Below are positions 8,970-17,313 of a stretch of DNA of 64,000 nt, one piece after another. The notes below the pieces were generated by a model. The model was not told where the DNA came from, did not search any database, and saw only the letters and a program-made list of their open reading frames with translations. The position numbers and the translations under genes are program-made. This stretch comes from Spirosoma fluviale. GTDB lineage: Bacteria > Bacteroidota > Bacteroidia > Cytophagales > Cyclobacteriaceae. The stretch lies in the NCBI GenBank assembly GCA_945868725.1, contig CAMBMU010000003.1, forward strand, positions 1 through 64,000. The letters run 5' to 3'. Positions within the stretch are counted from its first letter, which is position 1; each line of letters opens with the position of its first letter.

Positions 8970-9883
8970 TCATGTCAGATTCAAAATCCCCAAGAAAAAA
9001 TGCATTAGGAAGAGGTTTAGGAGCTCTTTTGGAAGATAGTCCAGCCAAAGGTAAATCACAAGAAATCCTGCCTGAGATTCAAAAAGTAGGAATCTTTGAA
9101 ATCCCTTTAACAGAAATTCAAGTCAATCCCTATCAGCCAAGATTACACTTCGATAAGGAGGCCATGCAAGAGTTGGCTGAGTCAATTCGTGTGCAAGGAA
9201 TCATTCAACCCATCACTGTCCGGAAGCTGGCACCCAACGAATACCAACTTATTTCAGGTGAACGGAGATTTCAGGCATCAAAGCTCGCGGGATTAACTAA
9301 AATTCCAGCTTATGTCCGTGAGGCCAATGACCAGCAAATGCTGGAAATGGCCCTAATAGAAAATATTCAGCGTGAGAATCTCAATGCGCTCGAAATCGCA
9401 CAATCCTACCAAAGATTACTTATTGAATGCAACTTAAAGCAAGAGGAACTAGGCGATAGAGTTGGGAAAAATAGAACCACTGTCAATAATTACCTCCGCT
9501 TACTCAAGCTACCTCCAACTATCCAAGCAGCTATTCGAGATCAGCAATTGTCCATGGGTCATGCACGCGCTTTGATAAATATTGTAGATGTAGACCAGCA
9601 ACTTGCACTCTTTAAGAAAATTCTAGACGAAGAACTAAGCGTAAGAAAGGTAGAAGCTCTGGTTAAAGGATTGAATGAAGGAAATCCAGAAAAACCTAGT
9701 TCGAAGCCAGAAATCAGCCCTGTTCGAAAGTATGAACTTTCAAAAATCCAGCAGCGGCTTGCTTCCCATTTTGGATCCAAAGTAGCCTTAAAGGCGAACC
9801 AAAAAAATAAAGGAGAAATCAAAATTCCCTTCACGTCTGCATCGGATCTCAACAGAATTCTTGAAATCTTAGAAATCATTTAA
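8966..9883 (+). CDS. parB: Chromosome-partitioning protein ParB
   Basis: 305 residues. An N-terminal basic stretch (GRGLGALL, the ParA-stimulating type) is followed by the CTP-binding ParB/Srx domain (NPYQPRLHFD; SGERRFQASKLAG; ALIENIQRENLNALE), an HTH for parS binding (LKQEELGDRVGKNRTTVNNYLRLL, split over about 153-176), and a C-terminal dimerisation region. ParB loads as a CTP-dependent DNA clamp at parS and partners with ParA. The start could be the ATG at 8966, which overlaps parA, or the ATG at 8972; the difference is two residues. Confidence 0.96.
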   Translation: MIMSDSKSPRKNALGRGLGALLEDSPAKGKSQEILPEIQKVGIFEIPLTEIQVNPYQPRLHFDKEAMQELAESIRVQGIIQPITVRKLAPNEYQLISGERRFQASKLAGLTKIPAYVREANDQQMLEMALIENIQRENLNALEIAQSYQRLLIECNLKQEELGDRVGKNRTTVNNYLRLLKLPPTIQAAIRDQQLSMGHARALINIVDVDQQLALFKKILDEELSVRKVEALVKGLNEGNPEKPSSKPEISPVRKYELSKIQQRLASHFGSKVALKANQKNKGEIKIPFTSASDLNRILEILEII

Positions 9884-9885
9884 TT

Positions 9886-10494
9886 GTGTTTGCCTTTTCC
9901 TCTCCTATTCTGCCCTCCAAAACGCTGCTTTGGTCTTTTTTAGTAGCGCTCTGTATGTTGGGAATAGGAACAGGTACTGCTAATGGTCAATCCGACTCAA
10001 GCGCACAAACCAGCCCAAAAAAATTGGAGAAAGTAGCGGACTCCCCTAGTTTACTCCCAAAGGATCCAAAGAAAGCGACCATGCTGTCAGCGATGCTGCC
10101 TGGAGCCGGCCAAGTTTACAATGGGAAAACCTGGAAGGTACCGATCCTGTACGCAGGCATACTTACAGATGTCTACTTTATCCAGTACAATCACAAGCGG
10201 TATGAACGCTTTCGAGATGCGCTTTTTGCGCTAGACAAGGGAGAACCCAACCCATTTCCTTCCTTAAACCGCGCAGCATTGGTTCGAAATGTGGATTATT
10301 GGAGGCAAAATAGGGACCTAACCCTACTCCTGATGCTCGGTATTTATGCCCTCAACTTGGTAGATGCCAATGTAGATGCACACCTATCTGGTTTTGACAT
10401 CTCCGAAGATTTAACCCTGAAGATAGCCCCGCAAATTGGCACACTTTCTGCCTCTTCCACTACGGGTTTTTCTCTCACACTCCAATTCAAGTAA
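9886..10494 (+). CDS. DUF5683 family membrane-associated protein
   Basis: 202 residues from a GTG start 2 bp after the parB stop. A signal/anchor segment (about residues 13-34, ending TANGQ) precedes a low-complexity Ser/Pro/Lys stretch. The DUF5683-type core follows: ATMLSAMLPGAGQVYNGKTWK then ILYAGILTDVYF and a later hydrophobic segment (LTLLLMLGIYALNLVDANVDAHL). The family is common next to parAB and dapB/lepB in Bacteroidota; its function is not established. It overlaps dapB by one base. Location is probably inner membrane or periplasm (inference). Confidence 0.8.
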   Translation: MFAFSSPILPSKTLLWSFLVALCMLGIGTGTANGQSDSSAQTSPKKLEKVADSPSLLPKDPKKATMLSAMLPGAGQVYNGKTWKVPILYAGILTDVYFIQYNHKRYERFRDALFALDKGEPNPFPSLNRAALVRNVDYWRQNRDLTLLLMLGIYALNLVDANVDAHLSGFDISEDLTLKIAPQIGTLSASSTTGFSLTLQFK

Positions 10495-11216
10495 TGAACA
10501 TTGCACTTCTAGGATACGGAAAAATGGGCAAGCTAATCGCTGCATTAGCTGAAGAAAGAGGACACCAGATCATCGCTAAAGTTGATCTGGAAAACCAAGA
10601 ATTACGCAATTCTTTAGACCCTAAAACCATCGATGTAGCCATCGAATTCAGTCAACCAGAAGCCGCATTCGGAAATATTCGATGGGCAATTACAAATGGA
10701 ATCCCTGTACTTTCAGGAACTACCGGCTGGTTATCCCGACTTTCAGAGATTGAAGCCTTGACACACCAACACCAAGGAACCTTCTTTTATGCCTCCAACT
10801 TTAGTATTGGAGTAAACGTATTCTTCAAAGTAAATGAACTCCTTGCCAAGCTCATGAATGAGACCAGTGGCTACCAAGTGACGCTCGAAGAAATTCACCA
10901 TACAGCAAAAAAGGATGCTCCATCAGGAACTGCCATCACCCTGGCTGAAGGGATACTTAAGCACTATTCGCACCTAAAGGCATGGAACTTGGTGGGAGAA
11001 TCTCCCAACAGTCCAGGCTCTTTGCCAATCACGGCAAAGCGTATCGATCCAGCACCCGGCACCCATCGAATTCGTTATTCTTCTGGAATTGATGACCTCG
11101 AAATCACCCATACAGCACACAGCAGGGAAGGATTTGCCCTAGGAGCAATCCAAGTTGCGGAATGGATTTTGGGAAAAAAAGGAGTACTTTCGATGGATGA
11201 TTACTTATCATTTTAA
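10494..11216 (+). CDS. dapB: 4-hydroxy-tetrahydrodipicolinate reductase
   Basis: 240 residues. It catalyses the NAD(P)H-dependent step from HTPA to tetrahydrodipicolinate in lysine and meso-diaminopimelate synthesis, and so supplies cell-wall precursor. The N-terminal Rossmann motif is GYGKMGKLI; the substrate-site signature is EIHHTAKKDAPSGTA (about 136-150). The C-terminal HTAHSREGFALGA is typical. It shares an operon with lepB and the DUF5683 gene. Confidence 0.95.
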   Translation: MNIALLGYGKMGKLIAALAEERGHQIIAKVDLENQELRNSLDPKTIDVAIEFSQPEAAFGNIRWAITNGIPVLSGTTGWLSRLSEIEALTHQHQGTFFYASNFSIGVNVFFKVNELLAKLMNETSGYQVTLEEIHHTAKKDAPSGTAITLAEGILKHYSHLKAWNLVGESPNSPGSLPITAKRIDPAPGTHRIRYSSGIDDLEITHTAHSREGFALGAIQVAEWILGKKGVLSMDDYLSF

Positions 11217-11231
11217 GTCAACAGCTAACCA

Positions 11232-12308
11232 ATGAGTAAAACTAAACCAAAAAAATCGGCATTTCGTGAGTGGATTGATGCGCTAGTATTCGCTGTAATT
11301 GCAGCCTCTTTAATCCGCTGGCTACTTCTAGAGCCCTTCACCATTCCAACTGCTTCGATGGAAAAAACCTTACTGGTTGGAGATTTCCTGTTTGTAAGTA
11401 AAATGCATTACGGAACTAGAATTCCAAAAACTATTTTGCAGGTTCCACTGACGCATCAAAAAATTTGGGGTACTGAAATCCCCTCTTATTCAGATCTTGT
11501 TCAGCTGCCTTATCTCCGTCTGCCTGGATTTACCTCCGTGCAGCGCAATGATGTGGTCGTGTTTAACTATCCCGTAGAATTCAACTACCCAAATGATCTC
11601 AAAACAAATTACATCAAACGAGCAGTAGCTGTTCCTGGCGATCAAATTGAAGTTCGGGAGGGAGAACTTTTTGTCAACCAAAAAGCATCTCCAAAGCCTG
11701 AGGAAATGCAGTACTCCTATGAAATTACGACCAATAGAAGTTTGACGGCAGATTTTTTGAAGGATTTTGGCATCAACCAAGAGAGCTTTTATGCTGCTCC
11801 AGATGGTAGCCGCTACCTAATTTGGACTACAGATCCGAATATTGAAAAACTTAAATCCTCTCCAGTGGTGACCTCTGTTACCAAATCCCTTCAGCCCAAA
11901 GGTCAAGCAGAGTCTGCGATTTTCCCTAATGGTGCAAACCTACCTTGGAATAGGGATAATTATGGACCGCTACTCGTACCTGGTGAGGATCAGACCCTAG
12001 AAATGAACCCTGACAATGTATTAAAGTATGCCTTTACCATAGAAAAATACGAGGGTCACGAAAAAGTAGAAGTAAAAGATGGGGCCTTGTACATCGATGG
12101 GAAAAAAGTGGATAACTATACTTTCAAGCAGAATTATTACTTCATGATGGGCGATAACAGGCATGATTCGCTCGACTCGCGCTACTGGGGCTTCGTACCC
12201 GAAGACCATGTGGTGGGCAAAGCCTGGTTCTTGTGGTTATCCTTGGATAAATTTGAATCCATGTTTGGAAAAATTCGATGGAATAGATTCTTTAAAGGAA
12301 TCTCCTAA
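11232..12308 (+). CDS. lepB: Signal peptidase I
   Basis: 358 residues, long because of an insertion common in Bacteroidota. One N-terminal membrane segment (about 16-32) precedes the catalytic serine (IPTASMEKTL, Ser42). The general-base lysine is in NYIKRAVAVPGD (Lys129). The later box GDNRHDSLDSRYWG is also present. The enzyme cleaves signal peptides of exported preproteins on the outer face of the inner membrane. It is the last gene of the parA operon, with a terminator 3 bp after the stop. Confidence 0.96.
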   Translation: MSKTKPKKSAFREWIDALVFAVIAASLIRWLLLEPFTIPTASMEKTLLVGDFLFVSKMHYGTRIPKTILQVPLTHQKIWGTEIPSYSDLVQLPYLRLPGFTSVQRNDVVVFNYPVEFNYPNDLKTNYIKRAVAVPGDQIEVREGELFVNQKASPKPEEMQYSYEITTNRSLTADFLKDFGINQESFYAAPDGSRYLIWTTDPNIEKLKSSPVVTSVTKSLQPKGQAESAIFPNGANLPWNRDNYGPLLVPGEDQTLEMNPDNVLKYAFTIEKYEGHEKVEVKDGALYIDGKKVDNYTFKQNYYFMMGDNRHDSLDSRYWGFVPEDHVVGKAWFLWLSLDKFESMFGKIRWNRFFKGIS

Positions 12309-12310
12309 GC

Positions 12311-12345
12311 AAGAGGCCCCGCATATTACGGGGCCTCTTTTTTTT
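12311..12345 (+). terminator. Intrinsic terminator of the parA-lepB operon
   Basis: Hairpin AGAGGCCCCG-catatta-CGGGGCCTCT followed by eight or more T. The tail overlaps the end of the converging ung gene. Confidence 0.92.
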
Positions 12346-13006
12346 ACCAAACTATGGGAGTTTGGCCAGTAGCGATCAAGTAATCATTGGTCTTTGAAAA
12401 ATGCTTGCATCCCCAAAAACCGCGATGAGCTGCCAGAGGGCTAGGATGAGGAGCCTTCAGGACGCAATGCTTTTCCGCATCAATTAATTCTTCCTTCTTC
12501 TGTGCATATGCCCCCCATAATAAAAATACAACCTGTGATCGCTCATGGCTAATCGTTCGAATCACCTCATCCGTAAATGCCTCCCAACCTTGGTTTTGGT
12601 GGGATCCAGCCAAATTTGAACGAACCGTCAAGGTAGCATTTACTAAAAATACACCTTGGGAGGCCCAGCCACTGAGATCTCCATGTGCCGGCAAAGGAAT
12701 CCCTAGATCAGTTTTTAGCTCCTTAAATATATTCAGCAAACTTGGGGGGAAAGGAACCCCTGCAGCAACGGAAAAAGCAAGCCCATTGGCTTGGCCTTCT
12801 CCGTGGTAGGGGTCTTGCCCCAGAATTACCACCTTCACTTCGGGAAGCGGGCAATGCCAAAAAGCAGAAAAAATCTGCTTACCAGGAGGAAATACCCGAT
12901 GCTGCTGGTACTCCTGCTTGACGAATTGAGTGAGATTCAAAAAGGGTTCGCTTTGGAAAATTGGACTTAAGGCCGTTTTCCATGTGGGTTCTAGGGCAAC
13001 ATCCAT
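12344..13006 (-). CDS. ung: Uracil-DNA glycosylase, family 1
   Basis: 220 residues from the start chosen at 13006 (MDVALEPTW). A longer frame opens at 13096 but adds 30 atypical residues and runs over the apaG start. The enzyme removes uracil from DNA for base-excision repair. The water-activating motif GQDPYHGEGQANGLAFS contains Asp65. The C-terminal HPSPLAAHRGFWGC is the DNA-intercalation loop with its His. It converges on lepB and is divergent from apaG. Confidence 0.95.
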   Translation of the reverse strand: MDVALEPTWKTALSPIFQSEPFLNLTQFVKQEYQQHRVFPPGKQIFSAFWHCPLPEVKVVILGQDPYHGEGQANGLAFSVAAGVPFPPSLLNIFKELKTDLGIPLPAHGDLSGWASQGVFLVNATLTVRSNLAGSHQNQGWEAFTDEVIRTISHERSQVVFLLWGAYAQKKEELIDAEKHCVLKAPHPSPLAAHRGFWGCKHFSKTNDYLIATGQTPIVW

Positions 13007-13066
13007 CGGATAAGGGTTGGTTTGAAAAGTAGAAATCCTACCTTTAGTACTTGAAATAGTGATGCC

Positions 13067-13453
13067 ATGGTCTCTGCGATTACCAAAGGAATTCAAGTAA
13101 GTGTTGAAACTACCTACCAGCCGGATTTTTCAAATCCGCAGCAGCACCATTATGTATTCACTTACAAGGTACGCATAGAAAATAAAAGCAACCAAACCGT
13201 TCAATTGTTGAGGAGGCGATGGGAAATTTATGATGCTACCGAAAGTCGAAAAATTGTGGAGGGAGATGGGGTAGTCGGCCAGCAACCTATTTTGGAGCCA
13301 GGTGAGTTTCATACCTATGTTTCTGGCTGCAACTTAAAGTCAGGAATTGGCAAAATGCGCGGGTCCTTTACCCTTGAGAAATTAATGGATGGTAAACTCT
13401 TGGAGATAGTCATCCCAGAGTTTCAGCTAATTTCCACCCTCTTTCAAAATTAA
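13067..13453 (+). CDS. apaG: ApaG/DUF525 domain protein
   Basis: 128 residues, the full length of the single-domain ApaG family, an Ig-like beta sandwich. Typical motifs are FTYKVRIENKS, LLRRRWEIYD, VVGQQPILEPGEFHTYVSGC and MRGSF. Biochemical role is not settled; in other bacteria it is linked to cobalt/magnesium phenotypes, and in eukaryotes the domain is a protein-interaction module. It overlaps the following methyltransferase-like gene by one base, so they are co-translated. Confidence 0.93.
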   Translation: MVSAITKGIQVSVETTYQPDFSNPQQHHYVFTYKVRIENKSNQTVQLLRRRWEIYDATESRKIVEGDGVVGQQPILEPGEFHTYVSGCNLKSGIGKMRGSFTLEKLMDGKLLEIVIPEFQLISTLFQN

Positions 13454-14211
13454 TGTCTCGGAATTCATTTGCCCTTGCATTTGCCTATTTTCAACATTGG
13501 CTTCGAAAAGAAGATCTTTACAGTCAACAATCCCCATTTATTTTTTCACGCTACCAGGACCTAATTGCCTATTTAAAAAGTGCCAAGCATTTCCATTTGA
13601 AGGCTGCAGATTTTAGTGCTTCAATTTTCTCAAATACAGCTCGAAAAAGAACAACTAGTGCTGAAAATTTCAATTCAGCCGTAAATCCAATCACTAGAAC
13701 CGTATGGAAACCCCGCAAAAAAGCGGCCTTACTATGTTCCTATTTTTGCCAAACTACCGCTGCAAAACAGGTAATCGAACTAGGGATGGGAACTGGAGCA
13801 GTGACTCGGCTTCTTGATCAAGTAACGAAAGGTCATCTCTATACCTTCAGTGAATGGAATTCTTTTGACTCTAAGGATACCTTTTCTTCAAACACCAGGG
13901 TAATTCCTGAGGTAACGGTAGCAAAATTCACAGCAGTACTCCAAGACTTGGATGCACTCGATTTTTTAGTCATCCATCCAGAGTTTTCACAAACGATGTT
14001 TCGCGAGATAGTTTCTTTTTGCATCCCTCGAATGCAATCCACAGGGATTCTTGCACTCGGAGGTATTCACCACAGTGAAGAGATGAATGCTTACTGGCAA
14101 GAAGTTCAAAAAGAGGAAAGCGTGAAGCTTAGCCTAGATTTTTTTGATTACGGTGTCCTATTTTTCAACTACTCGGGGCCAAAAACCGATCTCATTTTAG
14201 GATATAAATGA
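13453..14211 (+). CDS. Class I SAM-dependent methyltransferase-like protein
   Basis: 252 residues. The N-terminal 90 residues are helical. A Rossmann-type motif follows (KQVIELGMGTGAVTRLL, about 110-126), with an acidic region further on (DALDFLVIHPEF) and a C-terminal beta strand pair (DYGVLFFNY). The glycine-rich loop fits SAM binding, but the substrate is unknown. It sits directly behind apaG with a one-base overlap, and 196 bp of non-coding DNA follow. Confidence 0.65.
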   Translation: MSRNSFALAFAYFQHWLRKEDLYSQQSPFIFSRYQDLIAYLKSAKHFHLKAADFSASIFSNTARKRTTSAENFNSAVNPITRTVWKPRKKAALLCSYFCQTTAAKQVIELGMGTGAVTRLLDQVTKGHLYTFSEWNSFDSKDTFSSNTRVIPEVTVAKFTAVLQDLDALDFLVIHPEFSQTMFREIVSFCIPRMQSTGILALGGIHHSEEMNAYWQEVQKEESVKLSLDFFDYGVLFFNYSGPKTDLILGYK

Positions 14212-14407
14212 GTCGATGGACATTCTTAGGAAGTCAAAATAAGGTTGAAAGATATGCCTTCTTAATCTGCGTAAATAAACTTTATCTATTTGATCCAAGA
14301 ATTGGCAAAGATATTGATAAAGACTAGGAAAGGGTTTTGTTAGAAGGTGAGCCCCTAACCTGCCTCAAAAACCAGCGAATAAAGCCCCTTTTCCATCCCC
14401 TTGCATT

Positions 14408-15337
14408 ATGGACCAGTTTAGCAAAGACCAAAAGTCGCCAAAAACCGAATTAGGCAAAAACTTAATTTTGGTGTTTTTGTTGCTATTGGTCTTAATCAGT
14501 GGAACAAAACTATATCTAGATCACCTGGACAGCACTAAACAAACAGCCGAAATCTCAGCATTGACTGAAGAAAACCAAATCCTAAGTACCCGATTAGATT
14601 CAGTGGAGAAACAACTGAAGATTCGAATTCAAGAATTGGAAAAATTAGGAGCCAATGTCACGGAACTTCGCTTTTTGCAAGACCAATTGATTCAAGAAAA
14701 AAAATCCAATACACAGCGAAGTGCGAGAGAAATTGACGCATTGAATCAACGAATCAAGGATCTCTCCAACCTATTGGTTCAAAAGGATGCGGAGATCCTT
14801 CAACTTCAGGAACGTTTTCAAGCGTTATCCTCAGAAAATGAAGTGCTCAAAAGCAATCAGTCTGAGCTAGAGAAAGAAGTGACTCAAATCAATCTACAAA
14901 AACAGGAATTGGCCACAAAGGTAGCGGAAGCCTCCAAACTAAAAGTGAATGGAATTCGAGTGGCTGGAATGAATGCCAGAGGCAAAGCTTTGGATGGTAA
15001 GAATAAAACTTTTAAAAAGAAACAAATCAAGGGGATTCAAGTACTGATTCAGCTCGCTGATAATTCAGTGGCAGAGAAAGGAACTCGAACAGCCTATCTC
15101 CAGGTAATAGGCCCCAACAAACTCCCTATTTTTGACCTTGCCAAGGGCTCTGGAATAGCGAATTGGGCAGGAAAAGAGGAATTTTACACCGCAAAACAAG
15201 AGTTTTGGTTTGATACCAAGGAACAGACACTTGAATTTTTCTACGAAAAAGGCAGTCCCTATGGCCCGGGTAACTATGAAGTTAAACTCTATGTGGATAA
15301 GCAATATTTAGGAAGCAGTTCATTTGTGGTTGAATAA
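14408..15337 (+). CDS. Membrane-anchored coiled-coil protein with C-terminal beta domain
   Basis: 309 residues. A short cytoplasmic tail and a single membrane segment (about 19-34) are followed by a long coiled coil (about 45-190, heptads such as LTEENQILSTRLDSVEKQL). The C-terminal domain (about 200-309) is beta-rich (IKGIQVLIQLADNSV; YEVKLYVDKQYL). The C-terminal part probably faces the periplasm. I do not recognise a named family beyond this layout. It is a single gene between the apaG pair and the ribosomal operon, which has its own promoter. Confidence 0.65.
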   Translation: MDQFSKDQKSPKTELGKNLILVFLLLLVLISGTKLYLDHLDSTKQTAEISALTEENQILSTRLDSVEKQLKIRIQELEKLGANVTELRFLQDQLIQEKKSNTQRSAREIDALNQRIKDLSNLLVQKDAEILQLQERFQALSSENEVLKSNQSELEKEVTQINLQKQELATKVAEASKLKVNGIRVAGMNARGKALDGKNKTFKKKQIKGIQVLIQLADNSVAEKGTRTAYLQVIGPNKLPIFDLAKGSGIANWAGKEEFYTAKQEFWFDTKEQTLEFFYEKGSPYGPGNYEVKLYVDKQYLGSSSFVVE

Positions 15338-15388
15338 GTAAAATCCTGCATAATTTTTTGATTTATACCCTTAGATTCTAGATAATTA

Positions 15389-15420
15389 TTTGGAGGGTAG
15401 GCTGATTTATACTACTTTTG
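15389..15420 (+). promoter_or_regulatory. Bacteroidota-type promoter of rpsF
   Basis: TTTG at 15389-15392, a 20-bp spacer, then TACTTTTG at 15413-15420. This is a perfect match to TTTG/TAnnTTTG, 38 bp before the rpsF ATG. Confidence 0.85.
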
Positions 15421-15458
15421 CGGTCTGTTTATTTAAATTCCAACAAACACATTAAAAA

Positions 15459-15830
15459 ATGTTCCAAAGAAGTTACGAGACGGTATTCATTTTAACTCCC
15501 GTTTTATCTGATGTTCAGATGAAGGATACTGTCGACAAGTTTGTGAACTTGTTAAAAGAAGAGGGGGCAGATGTTATAAATGTGGAAAACTGGGGTCTTA
15601 AGAAGATGGCTTATCCAATCGAAAAAAAGACAACAGGTTTTTATGTTTTGGTAGAGTTCATGGCTGACCCAACACTAATCAAAAAGTTTGAGATTGAAAT
15701 CAGACGAGATGAGAAAGTGATGCGATTTCTGACTACTGTATTGGACAAACACGCGATCGTGTATGCCCAAAGAAGAAGAAAAGGAGAATTTAACAAAAAA
15801 GCTGAAGTTAAGGAGGAGCAAGCCCAATGA
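15459..15830 (+). CDS. rpsF: 30S ribosomal protein S6
   Basis: 123 residues. S6 binds with S18 to the platform of the small subunit. Family features are [12 protein letters not shown] at the N-terminus, [21 protein letters not shown] in the centre, and the [11 protein letters not shown] segment. The C-terminal extension is Lys/Glu-rich. The stop overlaps the rpsR start by 4 bp, giving the usual rpsF-rpsR-rplI operon. Confidence 0.97.
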   Translation: MFQRSYETVFILTPVLSDVQMKDTVDKFVNLLKEEGADVINVENWGLKKMAYPIEKKTTGFYVLVEFMADPTLIKKFEIEIRRDEKVMRFLTTVLDKHAIVYAQRRRKGEFNKKAEVKEEQAQ

Positions 15831-16078
15831 CACTAGTAAACGAACCTATCAACAGAGGCGAAATCAGAAAGAAATATTGCCGATTCAAGAAGCACGGTAT
15901 CAAGTATATCGACTACAAGGACCCGAACTTTCTTTTAAAATTCGTAAACGAGCAAGGGAAAATCCTTCCTAGAAGACTTTCCGGTAACTCTGCAAAGTAT
16001 CAGCGGAAAGTTGCTCAAGCGATTAAGAAAGCAAGACAATTGGCTTTGTTGCCATTCGTAACCGACGGTCTGAAATAG
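15827..16078 (+). CDS. rpsR: 30S ribosomal protein S18
   Basis: 83 residues. Family features are [44 protein letters not shown] (split over about 42-67) and LALLPFVTD. The KYC segment has lost the Cys pairs of zinc-binding S18 variants. It is translationally coupled to rpsF (ATGA) and lies 39 bp before rplI. Confidence 0.97.
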   Translation: MTLVNEPINRGEIRKKYCRFKKHGIKYIDYKDPNFLLKFVNEQGKILPRRLSGNSAKYQRKVAQAIKKARQLALLPFVTDGLK

Positions 16079-16117
16079 GCTCACGGTGTATCGTTCAATC
16101 AATAAAGATCATTACAA

Positions 16118-16561
16118 ATGGAAATCATTCTAAAAACAGATATCAAAGGTCTTGGATACAAAAATGACTTGGTGAGCGTAAAGCCAGGATACGGTAGAAA
16201 CTACCTAATCCCACAAGGTTTTGCTGTACTTGCTACAGGGTCAAACAAGAAAGTCCTAGCTGAAAATATCAAGCAAGCAGCACATAAAGCTGAAAAGATC
16301 AAGACGGAGGCAGAAAATATTGCTGCAAGAATTGCCGAAACAACCCTTGAAATCAAGGCGAAAATCGGAGAAACGGGCAAAATTTTCGGAAAGGTAACTA
16401 CGCTACAAATTTCAGATGCCTTAGCAACCAAAGGCTTTGAAATCGACAGAAAGAAAATCGCTATCACTGTTCCAGTGGAAGGTGCAGGCGAATTTACTGC
16501 TGACATCGACCTTCACAGAGAGGTAAAGACGCAGGTTAAATTTGTCGTAGTAGGCGAATAA
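16118..16561 (+). CDS. rplI: 50S ribosomal protein L9
   Basis: 147 residues with both L9 domains: the N-terminal rRNA-binding part (ILKTDIKGLGYKNDLVSVKPGYGRNYLIP, split over about 3-31) and the C-terminal domain (KIFGKVTTLQISDAL), joined by a long helix rich in Ala/Glu/Lys. L9 sits at the base of the L1 stalk. It is the last gene of the operon, with a terminator 15 bp after the stop. Confidence 0.97.
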   Translation: MEIILKTDIKGLGYKNDLVSVKPGYGRNYLIPQGFAVLATGSNKKVLAENIKQAAHKAEKIKTEAENIAARIAETTLEIKAKIGETGKIFGKVTTLQISDALATKGFEIDRKKIAITVPVEGAGEFTADIDLHREVKTQVKFVVVGE

Positions 16562-16576
16562 TCGATTCGAAAAACC

Positions 16577-16612
16577 AAAAAAAAAGTCCCGCAAATGCGG
16601 GACTTTTTTTTT
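16577..16612. terminator. Bidirectional terminator after rplI
   Basis: Hairpin AGTCCCGCA-aa-TGCGGGACT flanked by A and T runs. It serves rplI rightward and the converging 80-residue gene leftward. Confidence 0.92.
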
Positions 16613-16853
16613 ATGCCAATGCCGATTCCAAATCCTCGACCAATTTCTTGGCTACTGACTTTCCCTTTTTCTCTCGAGCGGCTTGCAATACATGCAGAGC
16701 TGAGGCCCCTGCTTTGACTAATCCCGATGGGTTGCCATCAGCCTGAAAGCTTCCCCAACACCACCGCAGTTCCGAGGCAAGTTCAGCCTGTTCCAGTTTT
16801 TCTAATTTCTCGATGACTGTTGCCACCACTTTTTTCATTTTTCGCGCATCCAT
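16611..16853 (-). CDS. Small helical protein of unknown function
   Basis: 80 residues, Lys/Ala/Glu-rich, almost entirely helical by eye (VIEKLEKLEQAELASELRW; ALHVLQAAREKKGKSVAKKL). One Trp-Cys-Trp sits in the middle. No signal peptide. I recognise no family. It is framed by the shared terminator on its 3' side and a gene-free upstream region, so it is its own transcription unit. The start could also be the Met at codon 6. Confidence 0.55.
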   Translation of the reverse strand: MDARKMKKVVATVIEKLEKLEQAELASELRWCWGSFQADGNPSGLVKAGASALHVLQAAREKKGKSVAKKLVEDLESALA

Positions 16854-17169
16854 GGTTTGTCGATTGGTTGTTTAGCCTTCTTATACGAAACAAAGGAGTG
16901 ACTTTTTTTGATTTAAAAAACTTATTTCCTCGTTAGCTAACGAAAATCATGTTTTCAATCGGTTTAGCTAACTTCCTTCAACCCTAAAAAATCCGCCCCT
17001 ACCAAAGACCACTTTCAATTATTACCAAAAAGGCAAGTTACTTTGCCACAAAGAATTAGCCTCCAAGCCCTGTAAATATCAAAATTCTTTGCCAGGATAC
17101 TTGGAAAAAAAAGGGGATAACTTTACATTTGTACCACTATTTCAAAAGCGAAGGCATTTTGAAAATCAC
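16854..17169. other. Gap holding the tRNA-Gln promoter
   Basis: About 315 bases, AT-rich, no ORF. The right-hand part contains the tRNA-Gln promoter at 17101-17131. The left part must hold the promoter of the leftward 80-residue gene, which I could not pinpoint. Confidence 0.6.
17101..17131 (+). promoter_or_regulatory. Promoter of tRNA-Gln
   Basis: TTG at 17101-17103, a 20-bp spacer and TACATTTG at 17124-17131. It fits the Bacteroidota promoter and lies 38 bp before the mature tRNA. Confidence 0.75.
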
Positions 17170-17242
17170 TGACTGATGGTGTAACTGGCAACACGTCTGA
17201 TTTTGGTTCAGAAGAGTCTAGGTTCGAGCCCTAGTCGGTCAA
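17170..17242 (+). tRNA. tRNA-Gln (anticodon TTG)
   Basis: A 73-nt cloverleaf. Acceptor TGACTGA pairs with TCGGTCA (one G-T). The anticodon arm is TCTGA-TTTTGGT-TCAGA, giving anticodon TTG. The T arm is CTAGG-TTCGAGC-CCTAG. CCA is not encoded. It is a single-gene unit with its own promoter and terminator. Confidence 0.95.
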
Positions 17243-17243
17243 C

Positions 17244-17278
17244 AAAAAAAACCTCCCATTTGGGGAGGTTTTTTTTTG
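17244..17278 (+). terminator. Terminator of tRNA-Gln
   Basis: Hairpin ACCTCCC-attt-GGGGAGGT with A-run before and T-run after; probably also usable by leftward transcription. Confidence 0.9.
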
Positions 17279-17313
17279 TTTTGTCCCATTTCCACAGGAT
17301 AGATCTTTAAACC

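Noticed and set aside
13007-13096. Extended ung N-terminus starting at 13096
   Set aside because: It adds 30 atypical residues and overlaps the divergent apaG start; the family-length protein begins at 13006.
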